Below, piece after piece: positions 1-11,547 of a stretch of 64,000 bases of DNA (positions are counted from its first letter, which is position 1; each line of letters starts with the position of its first letter). Source of the stretch: Lineus longissimus (lineage: Eukaryota > Nemertea > Pilidiophora > Heteronemertea > Lineidae); NCBI RefSeq assembly GCF_910592395.1, contig NC_088309.1:12280599-12344598 (forward strand), read 5' to 3'. The translations under genes were made by a program, and so were the position numbers. The notes under the pieces are model-generated. The model made no database searches and was not told the origin of the DNA. It worked only from the letters and a program-made list of their open reading frames with translations.

Positions 1-683
1 CATTCACTTAATTCGTATCCTATCGGTTTAATCTTGTGGTGGTGGCTATCAATTTTGATAAAAATTTTCATTTCATTAATTCATCAAAAGTAATTATTCT
101 CTATTGGAAAGAAAGTGAGGCAACTACTGGTATGAATCTTTAATAGTCAATCGATCAGTAATTTAAGGCATAACCCTTACATTAATTCAGTGCGAAACAT
201 GAAACATCACAAATGGCAGCACATTTTAGGAAACTGCTTGACACTTTTAGGTCGGTAACATTCAGGTAGGTTATCAGTCTTTTCTCTGCCAGGTTGCTTT
301 CTTGATGCAAAAAACTGTTAAGCATTGTTAAGAGAAGATGCAAGATGCTGAGTTGTAATACTCTGAATTGTTATGACCCAAAAATGCAGTCTCTTTGGTA
401 GATAATCCAATGATCTTGGTCATGAAACCAGAACAATTCACCCAGGGTGATCCCTTTACCTGATATCATCCTTATCAGCGTACAGTTCATAAAATCCGTT
501 CTCTAAATTGTGCTGCCAGTTGGGGAGTTTCATGTTTCACTCTGAATTAGCTGATGGTATTCCTTAAGTTATTGATCAACTGACTACTATCAAAGATTAG
601 GTCCTCAAGAAGAAGAAAAAAATTCACACCATTATTTGAATTATATTCTTTTCAAATAGAGAAATAATGGCATAAAGTGAAAA
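1..683. other. Unique AT-rich non-coding sequence
   Basis: Short frames only, with frequent stops on both strands. I see no repeat, RNA or exon signal. Confidence 0.6.
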
Positions 684-830
684 TATAAATTGTAGGAAGA
701 AAATTATTTCTGGTGAGTTTTCACCATCGTTTTTGGAGCATGGCAGATCTGTAAATTGCATGAAGAAAACCTTTTCTGGTGATCGAGTTTTGACCATCGT
801 TTTTGGAGAATGGCAGATGAAGTTGATCGA
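684..830 (+). repeat. Two-copy imperfect tandem duplication, ~70 bp
   Basis: Two successive segments carry the same order of blocks: TAAATTG, then GAAGAAAA, then TTTCTGGTGA, then CCATCGTTTTTGGAG followed by ATGGCAGAT. The CCATCG blocks are 70 bp apart. The copies differ by substitutions and small indels, so the duplication is old. An open frame of 89 codons on the minus strand (721-990) starts downstream and overlaps it; I recognise no family in it and do not call it a gene. Confidence 0.7.
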
Positions 831-1660
831 ATGTCTGTGGATTTGACACGTTCTTGTCCATCAACAATGAAAGAAACTGGTCATCTACATATACTAACTG
901 ATTGTCATGTCTACCATTAGTCACAAGCGAGTTGTCAAGCTCACATTTGTCACCACGACTGACTCCTGCCACCATCAACACGCGTTCCATCAGATTCCAA
1001 TATGTATTGGCAATAACCTGAGTCGCAGCTACACATCAGTGATATTAGCAATCACGGCTAGGCCATAGCCCAAGGGATGTTGTCCCTGAATACCACATTA
1101 TTAAATTTTGGCTTGTCCTGGGAACTAGCCTGGGGGGATTGATGGTGAATATTTGCTCTGCTTTCCACAAGAATCTATGAATAACAAGGCATTGTTTACT
1201 TTTTGTCTATATCTCGTGGCCAAGGTGTCCATATATTGTATGCGATTGTCTTGTTAGAATCTATCGATGTCAACCGATTTTTCAATATTTTTATCCTGTT
1301 ACAAGTTTGTCAGAGATCAAGGGTTTGTAACCTCCAGTCTCTACTGTCTTTCACATATTGATATTGATTTTTAAGATCGTTAGGATCAAAGAACTAGCAA
1401 CCATGTTTCTGTACACATTTTGCTCCAGATTTCAAGGAAACTTTCTTAACTTGGTATAGACCGCCAGAGATTCGCTGGCGTTTTGTTTTTATGGTTCTTG
1501 AATAACGTTAACTCATGAAAAAGAAATTTAAAAAAAGAAGAAGACCAGCAATCGGAATTTCAGAAATTTCAAAATAAAATAGCCGAAAAAAATGGTGATT
1601 GCCAATTACTTAATTATAAAATCTATAGCTGATAACTCCATACATGAAGGAGTAATAAGC
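831..1660. other. Non-coding, no feature seen
   Basis: Unique-looking sequence. A short perfect stem followed by a T-rich run at 1462-1490 is discussed among the rejected items. Confidence 0.55.
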
Positions 1661-2042
1661 CGCACTTACACCACCTGAAAATGGACCACCAACCTTGGTT
1701 CGGGAACCAATGCCGCACCATCGAAAATCCACCAAGCGCTTACACCAGCGCTGCAGCTAGTTATAAAATCCGGCTACAGATGGCGCGCAAACAATAAGCA
1801 GAAAGCGCCATTTCGAAAGCGCCGCCTGGAGCCGAACCATCTAACTAGCTAATTGCCGATCCATTTGCGCTTACACCACGACAAAGCCGAGCTTTCAACA
1901 AGCCGGGCGAATTTGGACCATCAAGCTTGGTGGGACAAATTCGCTCGGCAATTTGTATCGGCAATGGATTGCCGAACCAATTTGTCGCGGCAATGTGGTG
2001 GTGTACGTGCAATTGGTCCACCAATATTTCGTGGTGTAAGCG
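1661..2042. mobile_element. Inverted-repeat (MITE/foldback-like) element, GC-richer than surroundings
   Basis: The left end reads CGCACTTACACCACC and the right end, read on the minus strand, CGCTTACACCACGAA, giving matching termini about 380 bp apart. Sub-terminal TGGACCACCAA / TGGTGGACCAA blocks also pair. The core CGCTTACACCA recurs internally near 1737 and 1867 in direct orientation. A 46-bp imperfect palindrome centred on AAGCTT lies at 1903-1948. The segment has many CG dinucleotides in an AT-rich setting. No transposase frame is present; the small frames inside (71 and 70 codons, opposite strands) are shadows of the inverted repeats. Superfamily not recognised and no clear target duplication seen. 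Confidence 0.65.
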
Positions 2043-3317
2043 CAGCTACTCTCTTTACGTTTAGGTAGTGAACTAATGAGCCGTAGACATTTCTGTGCTC
2101 AGGGGTGGATACAAGAGGATGCAGCTGGAGCAACCCCTTTTATTTCAGGGAAATCTTTGAAACTGACCATAAAATTTTGAAAGTTGAAAATAAAACTTCA
2201 AAGTTCAAAGCACTGAGATGACTCCTCTTTCTTTGACTCATGGATCTGTGCCTGATGCTTGCTAGGTAACTGCAATGATCTCAATAAGTTGGGGTTCTCC
2301 CAAGATCCAGATTTTATCCTCTGGGATGTCATGCTTTAATGGTGCTCAGGTTAGAAGTACACAATCATAGCCTATAAAATTTTCTTTCATCCTCATAATG
2401 TCAGTATCATCGTGCTTTGGCTGTACATAACGGTATAGAAATGAGTCATTTGCATGTTAAGCGTCTTGAGGCTTGATCCCACCCCAATCCTGACACGGCC
2501 TAGACAAGGTTTCCTCCATGATTAGGAGCCAGAATCAATCAGACATTTCATGGCTTGGGACTTAACGTCATCAATCTCCTTTGACAAGCCAAAGTGACCT
2601 ATAATAGCATGTTGTTCATTACTTTACCAACTTGATGATATTCTATCGATTTATTGGATTTAAGTAGTAAGATGTATTATCTTCGGATTAGGCGTTTGTC
2701 CAGTTCATAAGATGAATTCCTGTGGGGTCCCTATACATAGAAGTAGAAATCCCAAAGTATGCAAGGCAGTCTTCATAGTTGGTGTTAAGTTCGCATATTG
2801 TGTTCTCCATGTTCCATTTTGTAGCCCACGTGATTCTCTGGAACGAATACAATCCCCGATCATGGCCCAAAGAAAGGTCATCCATTGACAAAATATGTGA
2901 TCAAACTACATCATCTCATATCAGGGATTGTAAGTCTTCAACAATTTACTCGGTTGTCCTCTGTTCATCTTTCAGATGCTATCCAGTGGGTTCCCTTCTA
3001 AATATCATATCAGTCTTGGCTAGGGTCAACTGTTATTTCAGTTTCTGGCATGTGATCCAATATCAGTGATGATTAACAGATGACAACAAACTTACATCCA
3101 AAATCATTAAAAACTCTACAAGTGTCCCACCAAATTGCGCAAGGCGAAGATATTGTTATTGTCTAGACCTTTATCGTTACTATCTGTAAAGGCCTACATT
3201 GTCTGTTGACAGAGCTTTACTTTGTATTTTCCTGTGGATAGGGTTTATCTAGTACCATTGTCTAACACCAGAGTGACAATCACCAATTTTTTGCTCAGTT
3301 GAACATGAATATGGTAG
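2043..3317. other. Non-coding, no feature seen
   Basis: Unique-looking sequence with only chance frames (for example 96 codons at 2779-3069, no recognisable domain). Confidence 0.55.
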
Positions 3318-3462
3318 GGCCTGGTTGTTCAAAATAAATTTTGTCACTAACGCTGGCGTTAACTTAACTCAGCGTTATCTCCTTCAGTTAAGCCTTTAGA
3401 CTTAACGCCAGGTTAACTTAACGCCAGTGTTAGTGACAAAACTTGCTTTCAACAACTGGGCC
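3318..3462. mobile_element. Palindromic miniature inverted-repeat element, family A copy 1
   Basis: The ends GGCCTGGTTGTTCAAA and, on the other strand, GGCCCAGTTGTTGAAA match, and the pairing continues inward through TTTTGTCACTAACNCTGGCGTTAA. Nearly the whole 145 bp folds on itself. A second copy with the same ends lies at 19398-19547. No coding capacity. This is typical of a non-autonomous DNA transposon; the superfamily cannot be assigned because no target duplication is clear. Confidence 0.75.
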
Positions 3463-5530
3463 ACTTCAGTGCAGGAAATGATGCTGTTTCTCTCTGGCAT
3501 TGTCTGGTGGCTTTATTTCGATGCAAGTTATTTGCTTGGTGACTGTGACCGACCACAACGGTGCAACGATGATCTGCTGTTATAGATAGAATCAGGCCTC
3601 TATAAACCAGACTGCCAAATTTGCAGAAAGAAAGTGGCAAACTCTCGAGGCTTTTGTGATAAAAAACATTTTGTTTCAGTAGATGTTATTCCATTACAAC
3701 TACACTTTGTAAGAGCCGGTCCTTGTGTCTCAGCTCAACTTTTCAGGCATGATTTATTGCCTGTGTCTTGTTATCGCCAAATCTACTCATCTTTCACGTC
3801 TGCAAATAGGTGACAGCCAACCAGTGAAAAATACAATTCCCACTGTAATAGAATTATATCAGTCGTCGTGGAAACGGGCGATGCTTCTGCCAAGATCTGA
3901 GTGAAAGTGTAATTGAGTATTTGATACAGATGAAGATGTAACGAAATCAATAACAAATCAGTCACCCGGAAAAATACATTCGGGGGCATCTCATGCAACA
4001 ATCTGTTTGAAATATTTTTACAATGTCAAGCAGTCTTTCTTCTGTCTTAGTGTCCATCCAAAGTCTTCGTTATTATGGCATCCATTAAAGTGCCTTGTTA
4101 TTGTTTAATTAAGGTAAATAGATGGATAGGATATCCCAGAGTAGAATCTTCACTGATACTTAGGACTGTCAAAATTTGTAGTTTGAAATTTGACTTAAAT
4201 TTTTTCAGTTGCCAGTATGTAAATATGTGTTAATTTCAAACTTCAACAATGCTATAGGTTTAACACAGATGTAAAATACTATACATGCCAAGTTTCATCA
4301 TGATGGCAGTAATAATGAGTTCACTACAGCAATGTTTATGTCAAACTGCCAATGGTCCACATGTAAACAATTTACTTGGATGAACTTGGCCATTAATTTC
4401 ATGACACGCTCGCAGTTGGAAGTTAATCCCTTCAACCTCAAGACACTTCATCCCAGTTACAATCAACTGCCATCAGATATCTTGGCTTTCAGCATCTTGA
4501 CCTTGTGGGTGCTCCATTCCAGGACCTTGTGGGTGCTGTACCTTTAGCAATTTCTACCTACTGACATGAAACTTTGTCATCATGATAACAATCCAAATAC
4601 CTCAGGTTGGTTACTCTTGGCCATTTCAGCTCATAGTTAGGCCTATGGTGGTGTACTGTGAAAATACAAAACACAGATACCTTGTTAAAGCTGCATCGTC
4701 ACTTCTACAACATGACCATTATTGTAGACATCTTCAATTTAATATTCCTTATCATAACTCAAGTACCGGTTCCGAGATTCATTTCATATTAGAGTTGGAT
4801 AGTGGGGTAGAATGAGCCAGCTGCCCTATTGGTCTTTGGTTCGTCTAATAGTCAGTCTGGCTGCCAGGCAGATATCTTTAATAGATTTCCTCTTCTTGAC
4901 CGTAAGTGGACCATCCCTTGCCACATCAATTTCATTTCATTGTCCCCAAGAGGTGTCCTATCGATCTTCGCCTACCTATTGCACCTATAGTTTGACTTTC
5001 ATATTTCACTCAAATATCATTCCTCAATCCATGCCTACAAAGTGGGAGTATCTTTGAACGCGTGCTCATTTACATCACATCTAGTTATTGATATGATTGA
5101 GAGCCAATTTTATTTATTTTATCGGATACAACTTTGGAGCTGACCCCTCGAAGACCTTGGCATTCCATGCCATCAAAACGAAGGGGTTATCATATTATTT
5201 ATCTTTGGTTCATCACATGAAATATTCCAAAATTGACAATGATTTTCAATCCATCATGGAGAGATTTTTGGGCAATCAAGTGAAAAATATCTCTCAATCA
5301 TTGACTTAAAGTTTTTTTATTGATTCTGAGGTCATCGCTATCTCTGGGAAGGGTTTCTTCCACTGCAGCACTTTAGATATCATTCAATCTAATTCACCAA
5401 ACTGCCAAGTCATTTTGACACTGACAGTTTCCCTTCCAAAGGATGACACCATCAGAAAAAAACATGGTCTTGTATTTTCTCACACAAAAAATCAATGTGC
5501 TATATTAACTTCATTTTGAAGAAAAAACAG
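3463..5530. other. Non-coding; one tiny duplication
   Basis: No gene, RNA or mobile element recognised. Around 4498-4545 the block GACCTTGTGGGTGCT occurs twice about 26 bp apart. The consecutive frames on the plus strand between 4332 and 5309 (70-81 codons each) have no family resemblance and no convincing splice signals. Confidence 0.5.
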
Positions 5531-5702
5531 GGAGACCAGAGGCAGAATGGTTAAAGGGCCAGGCTCACTTTCTGGAGGCTGTGGGCTCAACTCTCGGAAG
5601 GATCACCACTGTTTTGTCTTTGAACAACACACTCAACCCTATTTTGCTTCATCCTTTGCGTGGGATGTAAAACCTTGGATCCTTTTACCTGTTTTTTTTT
5701 TT
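5531..5702 (+). mobile_element. tRNA-derived SINE relic
   Basis: The head resembles a tRNA gene with two pol III boxes: an A-box-like GCAGAATGGTTAAAGGGC at about 5542 and a B-box-like GTGGGCTCAACTCTCGGA at about 5581. It is followed by a non-tRNA body (ACACTCAACCC ... GTGGGATGTAAAACC) and ends in a T-rich run at 5691-5702. That head, body and simple-tail layout is the SINE pattern. The B box has lost the canonical GGTTCGA core, so it is probably inactive. Confidence 0.6.
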
Positions 5703-7339
5703 GCCCAGCTTGAATTAAATCCTTAGGTGTTCATACCCTCCAGTTATGACAAACATCAAAATAGCAAATTTAGGGTTAGAGTTAAAAGAAAGCTGTTAAT
5801 CATGGAATAGGAATATGAACCAGGGGCACAAAACCTGAGATATTAAATAGGTTGTGCATCATTTACGCCTCCTACTCTGATTTCAAATTTGAGAGTGAAT
5901 TACACTCGTCTAATGACTAATTAGATTTATACTGATAATATGTGTTCCTGCACATACCATAATCTTTTAAACAGTGTTGTTTAAAGATTTGTTATAAAGA
6001 TGCAGGGGGAAGATTGATATAAAAATGCTTGACAATTAGAATAAATCTGGAGACAGGGAAAATTTGGGGGAGTAAGTGTTTTAATTTCTCATGACCAGCA
6101 AATTTTGCACAAAAAAACCCAGCAAAAGCAAAATTTCATTGAAATTTATACTGTCACAGTGTTCTGATTAATGGTAAATTAAAACTATGCCAAAGATGCA
6201 ATTCCACAAAACCACAATCTATAATAGACGCAAATGTTTTCTGTTTTAGTAACTGTAATTCAGCCTCCGAGATGAAGTCAGAGTGGGAGTCGAAAGGGTG
6301 CGTAATCTTCCTATTATACGGAGTGGCCATGCAATGCCACTAGGCATGAGATGGTTCGAATAGTTTTAGCACTTTAGTTGAAGATTTTCATTTGGCAGGA
6401 GGGCGTGTCTGACATCGCCAGAAAGGCTATTTCCTATTCTAAACCAGACTGAAGCAAGAATGCGTGCTATGATACCTTGCTTCATTATACAGCTGTTTAA
6501 GTGACAATGTCCCATCTCCCCCTGGCTGTTATTAATGAGGCCCACATCAGTGCAATAATGGCTTAGATCAGACCTAAACATGTGATAGTCTGCTCTCGGC
6601 TATTCTTTTTTTTTGACAGGTGAATATATTCAAAATGTACGTTGATCCATGATTTGACTTGTGCTGTCCAGAATGTATTCTGTGTTGTCAAAATATTATT
6701 CTATCAGTTTGAACATTCAACATGAAAACTATAAACGTCAGTTACATGGTTTCCTGATATAAAACTACCCTCTTCCTTTAAGTCTCAAACAAAGTAGAAG
6801 TTCATGTGCCCATCATACTCATTATCAACAAATGGAATCGTGACGATTACTTTTAGAACCTATACGCTTTTATCACATCCTAAAACATCAGTGCAGTCGA
6901 ACCTTCTTCAGCGGACAAATATTGACAGGAAACCCTCTCCATTAGGAACAACAATTTAGGCCCCATATAGGTTGTTTCTTTACAACTTTACCTCTGTTAT
7001 CAGGACACCATACCAGTTCCAATTGCATCTTTTGCATTCACAGATAATCATGAAAAGATATGCCTGCCAAGAAGAAAATCTAATTGAAAGTACTGTAACA
7101 GGGCCGGGGTGGTCAAAATGGTAAATTAGAAGTGCGCAGAAGTTGCAATTTCACAGAACCGCGTGTACATGTAAGTAACCTTGAGGTGAGTGTTTCTCAA
7201 ATAAAAACTTTTACAAATTATGTGTTCTGAAGTTCCTATCGCACTAAATTCTCCATCTAATTACATGTGTCATGTCATTTTATAGGCAATATTTTACATA
7301 ATCAGTCCATGCTAAAAGCACAATGTCTCAGTGTCTTTG
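5703..7339. other. Non-coding, no feature seen
   Basis: Unique-looking AT-rich sequence; short frames only. Nothing recognised on either strand. Confidence 0.5.
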
Positions 7340-7353
7340 CCCCCCCCCCCCCC
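7340..7353. repeat. Homopolymer run, 14 C
   Basis: Uninterrupted run of 14 cytosines; length is likely to be unreliable in assembly. Confidence 0.9.
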
Positions 7354-7449
7354 AAGGGTCGCATACTGGATGGATTTGACTCATCTTGACAAGTGAGTGA
7401 GTGCCACTCCTGCTTCATCCAAAATACAAACATGATGTCACATGTGGTG

Positions 7450-7740
7450 TCACGATTTGTAACATTTACATTACCAACTGTCTGATCCCTTCCATTGTCT
7501 TCATCTATGACTTGGTAACATTTGCATTACCAACTGTCTGATCCCTTACATTATCTTCGTCAATAGCTTGGTAACATTTACATTACCAATCATCTGATCC
7601 CTTCCATTGTCTTCATCTATGACTTGGTAACATTTACATCACCAGCTGTCTGATCCCTTCCATTGTCTTCATCTATGACTTGGTAACATTTACATTACCA
7701 TATATCATCTGATCTTCCCCTTATCTTCTTCTGTTACTTG
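7450..7740 (+). repeat. 56-bp tandem repeat, about 5 copies
   Basis: The block GGTAACATTTACATTACCA recurs at about 7458, 7514, 7570, 7626 and 7682, exactly 56 bp apart, each followed by CTGATCCCTTCCATTGTCTTC or a close variant. GGTAAC...TTACC within each unit is a short inverted repeat. First and last copies are the most diverged. No open frame follows the period. Confidence 0.9.
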
Positions 7741-8059
7741 CTGAAGTTTGAGGCTTTGGCAGAGTACCAGAGGATGAGAATCTGTACAAGGTTTGTCTTC
7801 TCTTGATCACCATGAAGCAGATTTGACAATTGGACATTTTCTTGGAATCTACACTTTACAAATACACATATACAGCTGTGAAAATGATATCCTAGAAGTG
7901 GAAGAATGAAGCAATTTGAAGCACATGGTAAGTTATAAGTTTTAGTATACTTGGCAGGTTACCTGCCTTTTCACTAACTGTTCTAATTTGTAGGAGTTTG
8001 TGAGCAGAGGGGATGGGGTGGACTGAAAACAAGCCTTCCCACACCAGATTGCTCATGTG

Positions 8060-8620
8060 ACCTCTGACCTTTTCATAATCACCTAAACTTGCCAGGAGTG
8101 TTCAGGAACTTCGCCTCCTCCTTCACAAGCACTAATAGCCCTGATACTTTAATACCTCGCCATTGCCAATAGTTATAATTAAAGTCTCGAGCATGTCTCT
8201 CGTGATTCACAGGAACCATTTCCGCACTTACAATGGATCCAACCCCCAAGGTAATGGCGGGTATACGCTTCTGAGTGTCGCCAGTCAATATTCCAGCCCG
8301 GCAGCGCCTGCGTTGATTCGATACTTTTGTCCCTGTTCCTTCGAGTCACACGCAATATTCCAGTTGACCACCATTGTACGCTGTATAATTTCCTGATCAT
8401 TCACACTGAATATGTAGGGGAATGCCCGGTAGGAAGCAACGGGTCAATCTCGTCATCGATGGCTTTAATGACGGCGTGTTTCTGTACGCAGCTGGAAAAA
8501 ACCAGACCTCCGACGCTGAGCTGCGGGGTAATTGCTATTGAGGCTTGACTTGAGAGTTGGGGATGACGTATCACGATTTGTGATTAGTGAGCTGCCGTGA
8601 TCTATCTTGGGGGGAAATCC
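8060..8620. promoter_or_regulatory. Candidate regulatory block (CpG-containing, site-rich)
   Basis: Composition changes here: CG dinucleotides are frequent and homopolymer runs are scarce. There are several short frames on both strands (8079-8548) but none with a recognisable domain. Motifs visible are TAATTAAAG and two AATATTCCAG blocks (near 8287 and 8352). The look is that of a conserved non-coding element or enhancer rather than an exon. That is inference; there is no alignment behind it. Confidence 0.25.
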
Positions 8621-9203
8621 TGTTATTACACCTTGTGGCGAAAGGAAAAGGGTCTCTTATCAAACACTGGGTGATATTTACGCTGCTTTGTAGAACTAAT
8701 CAGACAGGCTACTGGCTGGTTGAGGTGTTGCCCACACAGTCATGTAATGTTGACTTGTGGTAAAGAGTAAGTAAGGTCCATAGGTTGCAGGTGATGTGGC
8801 ACATCCTCCCCTTCACCCAACTAGCTAAAGATTTTGTAGTTAAAATGTTTTTGCCTTCTTTCATAGTTGTATTAAAGGCCATTGGGTGTTACATAGTGAC
8901 AAGTGTGTTGTAAAAAAAGTTTGAGGTGTAAATTCAACTCTTTGATGCAGAGACATGATTTTTGTCATGATCACGAGATTGCACACACTGCACGAGAAAT
9001 CTGATAAAATGCTATTTTTTGTAGCGAAATATTTAACAAGTAATATTGCATGCTCCAACTGCCATCTTTCATGTAAAATCACAAACAAATAACTGAATTC
9101 TCATCTCACTAATTAAGTCATCAGTATCAAGAGATGATATCAGATATGGCAACGCCTCAGTCTTTTCCAAAAAGGTCATTGACCCGAAATTTTTAGTATT
9201 CCG
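8621..9203. other. Non-coding, no feature seen
   Basis: AT-rich, unique-looking. A minus-strand frame of 75 codons at 8861-9088 has no family resemblance. Confidence 0.5.
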
Positions 9204-9226
9204 GTGTACGGTTCAACTGAGTGTCG

Positions 9227-9390
9227 CCAGGGAATGAAAGGCCAACCGAGTACACCCGGTCTACAGCATCAAAGAGTTCACCAGGGACTGAAAGGCCAAC
9301 CGAGTACACCCGGTCTACAGCATCAAGGAATTAACCAGGGACTGAAAAGCCAACCGAGTACACCCTGTATGTGGCATCAAAGAGTCAAAC
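9227..9390 (+). repeat. 54-bp tandem repeat, 3 copies, in-frame (18 codons)
   Basis: CCAGGGACTGAAAGGCCAACC recurs at 9227, 9281 and 9335 with a strict 54-bp step. Because 54 is divisible by three, a 70-codon frame at 9204-9416 reads as an 18-residue repeat with core GLKGQPSTPGLQHQ. The third unit is diverged at its end. Such Pro/Gln-rich repeats occur in secreted proteins, but there is no signal peptide, no splice support and no upstream exon, so I treat it as a minisatellite. Confidence 0.85.
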
Positions 9391-9419
9391 ATGAAATTCA
9401 AGCGCATGATGGCTGAGGA

Positions 9420-10600
9420 TGAGAAATCATGTCTTTCTCGGTAAGTGCTGCCCTGATGGTTTCTGAGTTTTAGTAAGTTGTGGAGTTTTAGTGAGGAGTA
9501 GAGTTTGAGTGAGAAATGGAGTTTTAGTGATGAATAAGTTAAGTGAGAAACGGAAAGTTTACCACGTTGTGTCTTTGTTACCGATCGGGGTAAGTGCTCT
9601 TAAAGTATTCTTATTACATGTATAAGGCTCATGTTTTAGAGACCCTGTCCTTATTTGTAGATCTCATAGCCCTACTAATAGTTATTGGCTAACAACCTAT
9701 TTGCTAGAAACCCTCAAGACACTGCGGCGGCCATCCATCTCACATTTTAGAATCACCTGCAGCCACATTTTGATCAGGCCCCATAAATGAGAATGTAAGT
9801 CTGCTCATTACTTTACTTTGACAAAATGTGAGTGACAAGAAGTAATTCGTGATGAATCACGTGTCGTGGTTTTTAGAGTGCTTTCAAATACTTTTAATTG
9901 GGAAATCGACAGCACTCCTTGACCATTTATTGACACCTTGTTGACGAATCGTTGAAGCAATGGAAGTGAATCACCACGCTGTTGCAAAAGTGATAAGAGA
10001 ATGAAGTAATTATGACATTATGATGTGACGAATAACTTCATTGTTGTCTATGTCAATGTAACAAGTTCTTCATGAATGGCTATTGATGCGAGAGGTTATC
10101 GGCCATAAAACACGACCGGTTGGCTGTAGACGTTGAGACGTCGAAATGAATGATGTGAATCCACTTATTCTAACTGGTCATTGATTTGATTTCTCTGAGT
10201 GGTCATTAGGGCAAAAGTTGCAAGTTAGGATCACTTGGGTTAGCGTGAGTGTGTGAAAGGTCCTCTATGAGAGGGCAATGACGCTTACCCTTAGGTTGCA
10301 GTAATGGTCGCAAATTGCTTCTGGCAGGCCTGCTCTTGTCATTAGTGTGAATATAGGGAGGGGAGGCAGAATATGTTCTTGTATTTGAACAGTGTCTAAG
10401 ATGTTTAAATCTTTTATCCATGAAGCATGATATCGACTGAGGTTTTTGCGGGTAATCAAAGTGTAAGACTCTTATTTCTGTATGAACATGATGAAAGGCA
10501 CTTTTAATTAGTCTCGCTCCCAAGTCAATGTACCGTGCCCTGGTCATAGCACGAGTTGAGATAGTCGCATAACTTCCATCATTAGGGGCGTCAAGCATGT
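9420..10600. other. Non-coding, moderately site-rich
   Basis: Near 9440-9545 variants of GAGTTTTAGTGAG recur several times at irregular spacing. From 9840 to 10100 there are several homeobox-type ATAATTC/TAATTATG words. A 130-codon minus frame (10206-10598) is the longest non-repeat frame in the window but has no recognisable domain or splice context. Confidence 0.4.
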
Positions 10601-10880
10601 TCTGATATTAATAATGGACCGTCGCAATGGGCGAATTCATGACAACGCAACACTCGAGTAATTAGTAGGTAGCGAGCGTCTAATTGAAACTTTGTAAAGG
10701 GCATAATCACCGCTCGCTAAACTAATCCGGGTTTTTCCACATGGCTGACTTCTTGTCGATTAAGAGACAATCTAATTAGATGGGAGGTCCATTGGTTTAT
10801 TGGTGAGGACCCTATTCTCGAACGTGTGACTTAATAACCGTGCCAGGCGGAAACTAAACTTGGTCAGCTACTTGGTTTTT
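10601..10880. promoter_or_regulatory. Candidate enhancer with homeodomain-type sites
   Basis: Contains GAGTAATTAGTAGG, GTCTAATTGAAAC, CTAATTAGATGG and the inverted GGTAGCGAGCG ... CGCTCGC pair, in sequence with raised CG content and low repetitiveness. TAATTA is the core of many homeodomain sites. Clusters of this kind are typical of conserved enhancers near developmental genes. Function is inferred only. Confidence 0.25.
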
Positions 10881-11088
10881 CGATGTCATTGATGGTAAGT
10901 AAAGGAATCTGGTTGAAATTAAATGAATGTCATCTTTCGTAATTTACTCTCTGCGAGGGATATCGTTGAAGGTGAGGGAGACACACTTGGGGAGAGCACT
11001 GCTAGTGAAGAACAGGAAGATTGTTCAACAAGTTTTTTTTTCAGCAAAATGATACCTAACTTTATTATTTCGTGCGACAACATGTTGC

Positions 11089-11547
11089 TTTTTACCTCAG
11101 CAGACGAAACTCAGCAGAGCTGGTAAAATAGCTGTTCGAGTTGTGTCCGTCCTTCCATCCATCCGTCCGTCCGTAGACATATTTGGCATTTTCGACTTAA
11201 ATTCTTCTCACCAGGGGGCTAAAGGCGTAAATTACAAAGAAATTTGTTGTCGCTTTATTCCAATAGAAAGAGGCTTGAAAGAAAGTTTAGGAAGTCTGCA
11301 TGCAAGTAGGTTTTGCTATAAAATTGGAATAGTTTTGATTGGTACTACCAGTTGGCGTGACAGAGCAAAACTCTGTATTGACCTAGTTTTAACTTGATTT
11401 GAATTTCTCGCTCTTGTAACTCCGAAGGTTTTTAAACGAAAATTAGTTTTTGCCATGAAGAGTTTTTTAAAAACTCTTCAGGCAAAAACTAATTTTGGTT
11501 TATTTTATTTTTTCCTTTTTCCATTTGTATACTACATGTTCTTTCTT
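11089..11547 (+). mobile_element. Interspersed repeat family B, copy 1 (rearranged 3' end)
   Basis: Starts with a hairpin-like CTCAGCAGACGAAACTCAGC and a TCCATCC/TCCGTCC run. The middle part (GGGGCTAAAGGCGTAAATTACAAAG, CTTTATTCCAATAGA, GCATGCAAGTAGGTTTTG, TTGGAATAGTTTTGATTG) matches copy 2, which follows directly at 11548. The 3' end differs: copy 2 has a tRNA-like segment there while this copy has a 58-bp hairpin (11439-11496). A frame of 84 codons at 11143-11397 lies inside and is not a gene. Confidence 0.75.
11439..11496. repeat. 58-bp near-perfect palindrome
   Basis: AAAATTAGTTTTTGCC pairs with GGCAAAAACTAATTTT, and the centre GAAGAGTTTTT pairs with AAAAACTCTTC with almost no loop. One or two bases are unpaired. 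It replaces the GTGGGTTTGATCC segment found at the same place in the neighbouring copy. Confidence 0.85.

Noticed and set aside
1462-1490. Intrinsic terminator: stem CGCCAG/CTGGCG followed by a T-rich run
   Set aside because: The setting is eukaryotic and there is no gene upstream; a 6-bp stem is expected by chance.
10206-10598. 130-codon minus-strand frame as a gene
   Set aside because: No recognisable domain, no splice context and ordinary composition; a frame of this length is expected occasionally in 64 kb.
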